Source: Myrica gale
Lineage: Eukaryota > Streptophyta > Magnoliopsida > Fagales > Myricaceae
Direction of reading: 5' to 3'
NCBI GenBank assembly: GCA_963930655.1
Contig: OZ005611.1
Span: 7,571,501 to 7,635,500 of the forward strand
DNA length: 64,000 nucleotides
Shown here: positions 56,565 through 64,000 of the stretch, piece by piece
Position numbering within the stretch: the first letter of the stretch is position 1
Layout: each line of letters opens with the position of its first letter
Notes under the pieces: generated by a model
Told to the model about the DNA's origin: nothing
Seen by the model: the letters and a program-made list of their open reading frames with translations, nothing else
The model's database searches: none
Position numbers and translations under genes: made by a program

Positions 56565-57119
56565 CTAGTGAACCACTGTAACATTGTAGGAAACAATAGC
56601 ATCTCCGGTGGGATCCAACTGGTGTGTTTGAGCGATGGCGTACCCACGTGCCAACCGGAACATCCCGGTTCCACCCACGATTGGCATCTCACGAATCGGG
56701 TGCAACGGCGAGTTCCTGCCAAGAAGGCTAACGGAGCTACCATTGTAGACGCCATCCGTGAACGCGAAGTTCATGACCATGAGGAAGCCTAGTTCCTGCT
56801 GTCCTGCTGACGCATATAGTCCTTGAGCTCTGCCCACGAGCTTAGATTTTGGATCAGGTGTCTCGGTTAATGGGTCGTCTGCCATCGTGAGGGCACCAAA
56901 AAGGGTCGGAGATTTATCGGTGTCGGTGGCCTCAGCCACCCTAACAGCGCTGGGGTTCTTGCCACTGACTATGTCATGGAAGTAGAATTGGAGGCTCGTC
57001 ACCGTCTCCTTTTGGGACTCTAGCCGTGTCGCCCAATTCTCTACTTTGAAGCTTTGAGCCCACGGGATACTTGCAAATAGAGAGAAAAGCGTTAGGACGA
57101 CGCCTAATTTTGCCATCAT
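56565..57119 (-). CDS. Dirigent protein
   Basis: A secreted dirigent-family protein of 184 residues, single exon. Family members steer the stereochemistry of phenoxy-radical coupling (lignans, lignin-like polymers) in the apoplast. Residues 1-23 form a signal peptide (LGVVLTLFSLFASIPWAQS) with cleavage likely after AQS. The domain follows: LQFYFHDIVSGKNPSAVRVA, the FGALTMADDPLTE strand, KLVGRAQGLYASAGQQE, LMVMNFAFTDGVYNGSSVSL, REMPIVGGTGMFRLARGYA and the final YNVTVV. It is full length and uninterrupted, with Asn-glycosylation sites at NGS and NVT. It resembles the DIR22/23 group, often adjacent to a PPR gene like the one in this window. Two consecutive ATG codons at 57119 and 57116 could each start it. 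Confidence 0.93.
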   Translation of the reverse strand: MMAKLGVVLTLFSLFASIPWAQSFKVENWATRLESQKETVTSLQFYFHDIVSGKNPSAVRVAEATDTDKSPTLFGALTMADDPLTETPDPKSKLVGRAQGLYASAGQQELGFLMVMNFAFTDGVYNGSSVSLLGRNSPLHPIREMPIVGGTGMFRLARGYAIAQTHQLDPTGDAIVSYNVTVVH

Positions 57120-57190
57120 TTTTCGTGTCTGACAGAGTTTTGAAACAAAGAAGAGGAGGCCAGGGTCAATGGACTCGGCTTCGGAACGTC

Positions 57191-57198
57191 TTTATAGA
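57191..57198 (-). promoter_or_regulatory. TATA box of the dirigent gene
   Basis: TCTATAAA on the minus strand about 72 bp upstream of the ATG, at a typical spacing for a plant gene with a short leader. Confidence 0.65.
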
Positions 57199-57335
57199 GC
57201 ATGTGAGAGATTCAGAAGTCGTTGAACAGTTGAACTGCACAAAGCCAATAAGTTCGGCCACTTTTTCATGGGGTCCACTTGTTTCTGGTTGGGCCAACTT
57301 CTGTAATAGTCTAATAGATAGTTTGCAGAGGAGCC

Positions 57336-57402
57336 GAAGCGGGATTCGGTCCCGACAGTACGTATCCGGACCGTACTGTCGGGCTTAACGAATCCGAATC
57401 CC
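57336..57402. mobile_element. 67-bp fold-back element in the dirigent promoter
   Basis: A perfect 9-bp duplication, AGAGGAGCC, at 57327-57335 and 57403-57411 brackets 67 bp that are largely self-complementary. The outer repeats are GGGATTCGG/CCGAATCCC and the core is CCCGACAGTACG paired with CGTACTGTCGGG around TATCCGGAC. The outer repeat shares TTCGGATTC with the 88-bp element at 16524-16611, so both may belong to one MULE-type family. It lies about 215 bp upstream of the dirigent ATG. Confidence 0.65.
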
Positions 57403-57411
57403 AGAGGAGCC

Positions 57412-57546
57412 TGCCTGCCGTCCCTTCTATTTTTTGGTGGGAAAGGCTGCAATCCTACCGCAAAGAAATGGCCACGTTTGACTACGAACTCATGAGTCCT
57501 GAATTACCTTTCTTGAACCGAACAGCACTGACTTTTACCATTAACT
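57412..57546. other. Flank between promoter element and hAT
   Basis: Unremarkable sequence. The 8-bp target duplication of the following hAT starts at 57547. Confidence 0.4.
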
Positions 57547-58353
57547 TGTACCTCTAAGGGTGATGAAATCATCCGCCGGAAACCGGAATTTTCGGTTCCG
57601 GTTCCGGTATCGTGGTTCCGGTACCGGTTCCAGCATATTCCGGAACCGGAACCGGAACTATTTTTTAGGAATTTACGGAATCGGAACCGGAACCGGAAAT
57701 TCCGGCGGAAATGCCGGAATTTTCCGGTTCCGGTTTTTTTTTTAAAAAAAAAATGAAGGGCTCAAACGGTGCCGTTTGAGCCCTTGTTTAAAACAAAAAA
57801 CTGGAGTCTCAGCCGACTCCATCCAATTTTCGACTTTCGTCATCTCTCAAGTCTCAGCCGAAATCTCCCCCCCCTCTCGCTCGACACTCCCTCTCTCTCG
57901 CTCACCCCAGAGATCTCTCAGCCGCGGTGCCGCCAGCAACAGCCCCCCCACCCCACACTTGTGAGTCCAGCCTCCGTCTCTCCCAGCCTTCCCTGCCGAA
58001 ATCTTCATCTCTCTCTCTCTCTCACTCTCACAGATATCTCATCTCTCTCTCTCTCACTCTCCGGCTCACTCCCAGTACGTATCCCTCTCTCAACTCCCTC
58101 TCCGCTAATTATTGATTGATTGTGATTATGTGAATTTGTGATTTGTGATTATGTGAATTATGTGAATTTGTGATTTGTGATTATTTAAATCACATAGTTA
58201 GGGTTTGTTTTTGTTAATTACTTAATTTGATTTTAGGGTTTGTTAATTTCTCAACTATAATATGAGTTACTTTATATAGATTGTTGATTGTTTGCTGATT
58301 GTTTGATTGCTCATGAGAATAATTTGTGAAGTTTGGCCACACACCAGAAGACA

Positions 58354-58585
58354 TAAATGTAAAATTTTCAGTCTAAGTGTCGACACATAATACCATGGTG
58401 TCGACACATTGGTCATACACCAGAAGACATGTCCCAGGCCAATATGATGGTGTCGACACATTGTACAAAGGTGTCGACACCATCATATTGGCCTGGGACA
58501 TGTCTTCTGGTGTGTGACCAATGTGTCGACACCATGGTATTATGTGTCGACACTATCGACACTTAGACTGAAAATTTTACATTTA
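58354..58585. repeat. Long inverted repeat (hairpin) inside the hAT
   Basis: Two arms of about 105 bp around a loop near 58465. They match closely apart from a 9-bp extra CTATCGACA-like segment in the right arm. The palindrome GTGTCGACAC, or a near copy, occurs six times, at both sides of the arms and at the centre. The repeat sits about 90 bp before the transposase ATG. Confidence 0.85.
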
Positions 58586-58669
58586 TTTTTACATTTAGAT
58601 AGATTGAGTCATTTTACATTTATTTTTTGTTATTCAAATGAATTGAAAATCAAATATTTTTAATGTCAG

Positions 58670-60835
58670 ATGGATGAGATTAGTATTACACATACTACAA
58701 ATGTAGGGTCTTGCCCTAGTGGTGGTCCAATACCTGATGAGTCAGTTAGTAGTCCTCAATCTGGTGGTGATGAGGATATTACCAATCAGTCAGAAGAACA
58801 ACCAAGTAAAAAGAGAAAGAATACTCCCAAGAGTTTTGTGTGGGATCACTTTACTAAAATTTTGCCAGTTGTCAAACCTGAACACCCTGAAGCCAAATGT
58901 CATCATTGTAAGGCCAAGGTTGGGTGCCACCCTGAACGCCATGGGACTTCGGGTATGAGAGCTCATTTGAGACGTTGTTTGCCATATAAGAAGCAACAAG
59001 GTCAATTAGACAAGACTCAATCTAGGTTGACAATGGATGCTTCGAAAGCAACAGGGAGTGATAAGGGTGTTTTGAAGTTGGATACTTATAGTGAAAAGGA
59101 GGTGAGGAGGTGGATTGCTGAATATTTGATAATGGATGAGATGCCTTTTAGGACTGTGCAGAGGTTAGGGTTTAGAAAATTGGTGGAGAGACTTGAGCCC
59201 CGCTTTAAGATGCCCAGTAGATTAACGATCATGAAGGATTGTATGGAGTTGTATATAGAAGAAAGGACTAAGCTGAAAGAGGCGATTGTCATAGAAAGTC
59301 CTAGAGTTTGTTTTACCACTGATACGTGGACTTCAGTTCAAAATGTGAACTATATGTGCGTGACAGTCCACTTTATTGATAGGAGGTGGTGTTTACATAA
59401 GAGGATTATTTACTTTCGTCGTATAATTGATCATAAGGGGGCTAGTATTGGGAAAGAGATAGAGGGATGTATGAATATTTGGGGGATTGACAAAATTCTC
59501 ACAATCACGGTTGATAATGCAACCAACAATGATGTTGCAATTGAGCAAGTGAAAAGAAAACAATTAGGAGGTGGGTCAAATGTTGTGTGTAAGCATGATT
59601 TCATTCATATGCGATGTGCTGCGCATATTTTGAATCTTGTAGTTCAGGAGGGTTTGAAGGAGTTGGATGATTCCGTTGCAAAGATACGGAATATTGTGAA
59701 ATTTGTGAAATCTAGTCCTCAAAGGCTTGCTGGGTTCAAGAAGGCCGCTGCAAATAGATTGTTGTCTGATAGCAATTTCTTGCAAATGGACGTACCAACT
59801 CGATGGAACTCCACTTATATAATGTTAGAAAGGGCTGAAAAATTTCGGGAGGTTTTTGAGGATATGTTGGATGGAGATGGGAACTTAGTGATGTATTTGA
59901 ATGAAGATAGTCATGGGAGGAAGGGATTGGGGTCACCGGTATTTGAGGATTGGGAGCACATTAAACTGTTTGTGAAGTTTTTGAAAGTGTTCTATGAGGT
60001 CACCCTACGCATATCAGGATCTTCATATGTAACTTCAAATGCATTTTTTGAGGAGTTAGCAAGAATTAAGTTTCATTTGGAGACCTTTGTTAATTGTTCT
60101 GATATCTCACTTCGTGACATGGCTAAAAAGATGCAAAGTAAGTATGATAAGTATTGGGGGGATTTGAGGAAGGTGAATAGACTTTTATTTGTAGCTGCGG
60201 TATTAGATCCTCGCTTTAAACTCATCACTTTAGAGTATTGGGCTATCAACAATTTTGGGAAGGATAAGGGCATGGATTTCACTGCTATGGTGCGAGGTAC
60301 TCTAGAAAATATGTTTGAGGAGTATAGTGGAGGTTTCATAGCCCAATCAGAGCAGCCAAGTGGAAGTCACAGTTCTGCAAATATGGATGAATTGATGAAT
60401 ATTGATCAGCATTTATGGGGAGGTCTTCCTACTTATCGACAGCAACAAAATTTGCTAGATAGTAAGTCTGAGGTGGAGAGATACTTGATTGAAGATGTGG
60501 AACCAAGGGTGGCGCATTTTGATATTTTGTTGTGGTGGAAGGTGAATTCTCAGAAGTTTCAAGTTCTTTCTCGCATTGCAAAGGATGTGTTAGCTATCCC
60601 AATTACTACCGTGCCATCTGAGTCCGCTTTTAGCACTTCCGGCAGAGTGTTGGATGCTTTTCGCTCTTCTTTGGCACCTGGTACCGTGGAAGGCCTCATA
60701 TGTGCACAAAATTGGTTGCATGCTACTCCTATACTTGATGAAGATGATGCCGACATTGATGGTGGAGATGATCCATTGAGTTACAAACTAGATATGGGTA
60801 TACTTTTTATTTTGTTAAATTTTTTGCTTTGTTAA
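58670..60835 (+). CDS. hAT transposase, zinc finger BED type (RICESLEEPER-like)
   Basis: An uninterrupted 721-residue frame, full length for a hAT transposase. A BED zinc finger lies near residues 55-107 (C77, C80, H99 and C103). The RNase H-like catalytic core follows, with FTTDTWTSVQNVNYMCVTVH (first Asp) and ITVDNATNNDVAIEQ (second). Then come DUF4413 (LFVAAVLDPRFKLITLEYW) and the C-terminal dimerisation region (WWKVNSQKFQVLSRIAKDVL and IPITTVPSESAFSTSGRV). A weak alternative exists: splicing GT at 60798 to AG at 60892 would replace the last dozen residues by MEMENLRISVGQAQ and a stop, as in related elements. It mobilises the element; it is not a host gene. Confidence 0.9.
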   Translation: MDEISITHTTNVGSCPSGGPIPDESVSSPQSGGDEDITNQSEEQPSKKRKNTPKSFVWDHFTKILPVVKPEHPEAKCHHCKAKVGCHPERHGTSGMRAHLRRCLPYKKQQGQLDKTQSRLTMDASKATGSDKGVLKLDTYSEKEVRRWIAEYLIMDEMPFRTVQRLGFRKLVERLEPRFKMPSRLTIMKDCMELYIEERTKLKEAIVIESPRVCFTTDTWTSVQNVNYMCVTVHFIDRRWCLHKRIIYFRRIIDHKGASIGKEIEGCMNIWGIDKILTITVDNATNNDVAIEQVKRKQLGGGSNVVCKHDFIHMRCAAHILNLVVQEGLKELDDSVAKIRNIVKFVKSSPQRLAGFKKAAANRLLSDSNFLQMDVPTRWNSTYIMLERAEKFREVFEDMLDGDGNLVMYLNEDSHGRKGLGSPVFEDWEHIKLFVKFLKVFYEVTLRISGSSYVTSNAFFEELARIKFHLETFVNCSDISLRDMAKKMQSKYDKYWGDLRKVNRLLFVAAVLDPRFKLITLEYWAINNFGKDKGMDFTAMVRGTLENMFEEYSGGFIAQSEQPSGSHSSANMDELMNIDQHLWGGLPTYRQQQNLLDSKSEVERYLIEDVEPRVAHFDILLWWKVNSQKFQVLSRIAKDVLAIPITTVPSESAFSTSGRVLDAFRSSLAPGTVEGLICAQNWLHATPILDEDDADIDGGDDPLSYKLDMGILFILLNFLLC

Positions 60836-61301
60836 TTGATTATTTGGTTCTCTTAGTATTTATCTTATAATTGTTTTGTTTTTCTTTTGTAGAGATGGAG
60901 AACTTGAGGATATCAGTTGGACAAGCACAATGATCTATTTAGTATTTTAGTGGTTGGTATCCTATTTCAATTAACTCTAGCTTCGTTTATACATGATTGT
61001 ATTTATATATTTTGGAAAAAATAATTAAAGAGACATTTGTTCAGGAAAAAAAAACAGCCAAATTTTGGCTTTGGGCTTTTAAAAAAAGTTGGGCCTAAAC
61101 TAAATATATTTTTTTAGGCCCATATAAGGAACCGGAATTTCCGGTTCCGGTTCCGGAAATTCCGGTTCCAATTCCGGTTCCGTTCCGGTAAATTCCGGAA
61201 TGGAACCGGAATGGAAAATCCCATTCCGGTGAGTACCGGAACCGGAACCGGAATGACCCATTCCGGTTCCATCCGGTTCCGGTTTCACCCTTATGTACCT
61301 C

Positions 61302-61557
61302 CATAAAACGTGTAGTGGATTTAGGCACCGGGATAGGATTGAACGTTGAAGGCTTAAAAATAAAAAGAACGAAAATTCGGTGTTTCCATGTCAAAAATTG
61401 TGAGAGTTTAAAAATTTTGATTCAGAAGATAAACTATTGGAATAAATTTTTTATATTTATTGTAATAAAACGAGATTATTTAATAGAAAAGAGATATTAT
61501 TTTATATATCAACTATATCTATACATAGTTCTAACTTTCTTTATTTTCAAATTTTAG
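61302..61557. other. Short AT-rich gap before the LINE
   Basis: Contains the continued flank of the hAT insertion site and no gene. Confidence 0.4.
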
Positions 61558-64000
61558 GAAGGGATCCTTTACAAATGAAACTAATCTCTCCCTATCAGCT
61601 TGCCTTTGTTCCTGGACGTTTGCTTCAAGACAATTATATAGTGACAGTGGAGGTTTTTAATGGGATGAATCACAAGAGGGGCAAGAGAGGGTGGATGGCG
61701 ATCAAAGCCGACATGGAGAAGACTTATGATAGGGTTGAATGGGCTTTCCTCCTCCTTATATTTGAGAAATTTGGGTTTCATCCAAGGTGGATTAACTGGA
61801 TGCACCAATGTATCTCTTCTTCTAGTTTTTCGATTCTTTTGAATGGCTGCCCGTATGGGAATTTTTCACCTACAAGAGGACTCCGGCAAGACGATCCCTT
61901 ATCTCCTTTGTTGTTTTTACTATGTTCTTAGATTTTATCTCGACTACTTCTATGGGAGGAAGCTACGGGGCATCTTCGAGGTATAAAAATTGGGAGACAA
62001 ACCCCTGTTATTTCACATTTACTTTTTGCTGACGATTTGCTTCTCTTTGGCAAAGCTACTCTTAGGGATGCCCAAGCCATGAATCGGTGTTTGGAGAAAT
62101 ACATGGGCTGGTCTGGGCAGAAAATTAATCGAGGAAAGTCTACTATCCACTTCAGCAAAAAATTTTCGGGTGCTGCTCTTCTTCCCATTTGTGACCTCTT
62201 GCATCTTAGAAAGATGCCTGCTAAAGCTAAGCATCTTGGCTTGCCTCTGTTGTTTCGATCCAAACATGCGGCAATGGCAGAACTTAAAGATCGGTTGTTT
62301 TCCAAGATGTCGGGGTGGAAAGCTAAAATCCTTTCACAAGCTGGTAGAGGTACTCTGATTCGTAGTGTAGCTACTTCTCTGCTTGCTTTTACTCTTAGTT
62401 TCTTCTTACTGCCGCGTTCTTGGTGTAATGAGATTGATAGGGGTTTCAAAAATTTCTGGTGGGGTTATAAACCAGGAAAAAATCGTAATCTTTCCCTTAA
62501 ATCTTGGAAGTCCATCTGTCTTCCTAAGTCTGTGGGAGAAATGGGCTTTAGGGCAGTGTCTGAGTTGAACCATGCATTAATTTCAAAGTTAACATGGGCT
62601 GTTGCTTCTAATCAACTTTGTCTATGGGTCAAACTTTTGAGGGGCAAGTATCTTCATCATGTGAACTTTTGGAATGCTGATTGTGTCCCTCATGGATCTT
62701 GGGTGTGGAAAAGTATTATGAGTTGTAGAGGAGTAGTGCGGGCTGAGAGGTGTTTTATGGTGGGAACTGGCAGTGACATTGAGATTTGGAATGACCCATG
62801 GATTCCAAATATTCCTGGGTTTATTCCTGTACTGAAACTTGATGCGGGGGTTGTGGTTCATAATGTAGAAGAGCTTATTGATAGGGCTACAGGTCAATGG
62901 GACAGAGAGTTGCTTTGGAGAGTCTTTTCCTCTGTAGAGGCTGAAGCTATTCTTCACATTCCACTCAATATTCATGTGAGGCAAGACCATCTGGTTTGGG
63001 TCCATGAGAAGTTAGGCAATTTCTCAGTGAAGTCTTGTTATATGGCTATCATCAAGGATAGAAGTCTTCCAATATCTCCGGTGATGAACAAGTGGTGGGT
63101 GAAGTTATGGAGGATGCACATACATGAGAGATTGAAGGTGAATATGTGGAAACTTTTGTGGGATGTTATTCCTACCAAAGTCAAAATAGCTAGCAGGTTG
63201 GGTAGGAGTGATGAGGAAGAGCTGAAATGTGTGTTTTGTGGGGTTGAGATTGAGTCGATTGCTCATTTGATGCTGGGCTGTTTAGTCAGCCGCATTATAT
63301 GGAATCAATCTCCATGGTCCTTGAACATCAGTATTTTTGTGCAGCAGCCTTTGTCTTCCTGGCTTACCACCATCATTGACCCTTCTTCTCTAAAGGAGTT
63401 GCCTGTAGAGGATCATCATCGGTTCCAGCTTTTTGCAATGATTGCATGGGATCTAACTTGGTGGACTAGGAATCAAATTGTGCATAATGGTGCAACTCTT
63501 GACATTTTAAAATTGGTCCATTTGATTAATCGGGTTCTTGAGGAGCATCTATCGGCTTGGACTAAGAAAATGGAGGAGACTTCTGTGGTTGGCTGGACTG
63601 CTCCTCCTCAGGGGCAGCATAAACTCAACTTTGATGTAGCAATTCGAGAGGATTTTGCAGTGGGTGCAGCCATTATAAAGAATCATGAGGGTCGGGTAGT
63701 GGGTGCTAGTTTTCGCAAGTTTCAGGTGGAAGATTCGGATGAAGGTGAAATATGGGCAGCTCACGTTGGCATGATGGAGGCACAAAGATTGAGGTTAAAG
63801 AAGATTCTGGTGGAGGGGGATTCTAGTGGTGTGATTGAAGCCATCAAGAGTTTCCCTGAAAGAAGGAATTGGAGAAGTCATGCCAGGATCGGTGAGATTG
63901 TCCAATTGACTGATAGTTTTGAGTCTTGTAGTTTTAAATTTGTTCCAAGAGGTGCTAATGAGGATGTGCACCATTTTGCTCGATGGGCTGCTTCCAAGTT
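61558..64000 (+). mobile_element. LINE (L1-type) ORF2, 5'-truncated, one stop; runs off the window
   Basis: The ORF2 frame starts inside the reverse transcriptase: ISPYQLAFVPGRLLQDNYIV, then IKADMEKTYDRVEW, GLRQDDPLSPLLFLLCS, and the catalytic HLLFADDLLLF near 62015. One in-frame TAG (61929-61931) lies where the family has a Glu codon (LCSEILSR). After it the frame reads without any break to the window edge. It passes through the zf-RVT region (KCVFCGVEIESIAHLMLGC) to an RNase H (RVT_3) domain with HKLNFDVAI, DEGEIWAAHVGMMEA and VEGDSSGVIEAI, so all three acidic residues are there. The endonuclease and ORF1 are absent on the left, as in a usual 5' truncation. The poly-A and target duplication would lie beyond position 64000. 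Confidence 0.88.

Larger units (their letters stand above)
57555..61293 (+). mobile_element. hAT-Ac element, apparently intact
   Basis: A 3739-bp element from TAAGGGTGATGAAA to TTTCACCCTTA, with a perfect 8-bp target duplication TGTACCTC at 57547-57554 and 61294-61301. Both ends hold dense arrays of CCGGAAC/GTTCCGG motifs (57575-57735 and 61130-61285), likely transposase-binding subterminal repeats. The 5' part is a CT-rich leader (57880-58110) followed by a long hairpin (58354-58585), then the transposase frame. I see no stop or frameshift, so the copy looks young and possibly active. Confidence 0.9.

Overview
This is nuclear DNA from a flowering plant, almost certainly a eudicot and probably a woody one. 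The evidence is GT-AG introns, an AT-rich background, plant-only gene families (ARO armadillo proteins, TOC120/132, PLS-class PPR, dirigent, FIO1) and many small plant-type transposons. I cannot name the species. Roughly three quarters of the window is intergenic, and recognisable mobile elements fill much of that.

Layout. 1-8800 holds no confident gene: a TRIM-like LTR array (1786-2630), nested MITEs (3105-3531) and a deleted Copia-type element (5627-7604). 8837-10821 (-) is an intronless ARMADILLO REPEAT ONLY gene carrying one apparent single-base lesion. 11-23 kb is transposon-rich: a hAT remnant, GC-rich retroposons, a LINE tail, a degenerate minisatellite and an LTR remnant. 23368-23904 (-) is a chloroplast J-domain protein. 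26117-30047 (+) is an eight-exon METTL16/FIO1-type RNA m6A methyltransferase whose splice sites give a continuous 492-codon frame. 30835-32102 (-) is a PLC-like phosphodiesterase gene broken by a 2-bp loss and by a 304-bp MITE sitting inside the coding sequence. 33211-35808 (+) is a decayed hAT with a zinc-finger/DUF4371-type transposase.

38468-40324 (-) is an E-class PPR protein. 43538-47317 (+) is a TOC120/132-type chloroplast import receptor with a 5'UTR intron and an in-frame 75-residue tandem duplication in its acidic domain. 50318-51610 (-) is a MAPKKK-like non-RD kinase with a C-terminal PPPGF repeat tail. 56565-57119 (-) is a dirigent protein. 57555-61293 is an apparently intact hAT-Ac element with a perfect 8-bp target duplication, subterminal CCGGAA arrays and a long hairpin upstream of its transposase. 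From about 61560 to the right edge is a 5'-truncated LINE (reverse transcriptase to RNase H) with a single in-frame stop.

The host genes do not form one pathway. Several are organelle-linked (J protein, TOC receptor, PPR). The FIO1, PPR and dirigent order recalls Arabidopsis At2g21070, At2g21090 and At2g21100, and the ARO plus J11 pair recalls At4g36030 and At4g36040. These locus numbers are from memory and need checking. The most unusual signals are the MITE-disrupted phosphodiesterase, the intact hAT with its internal hairpin, 67-88 bp miniature elements with perfect 9-bp target duplications, and a GC-rich retroposon family with clear target duplications.
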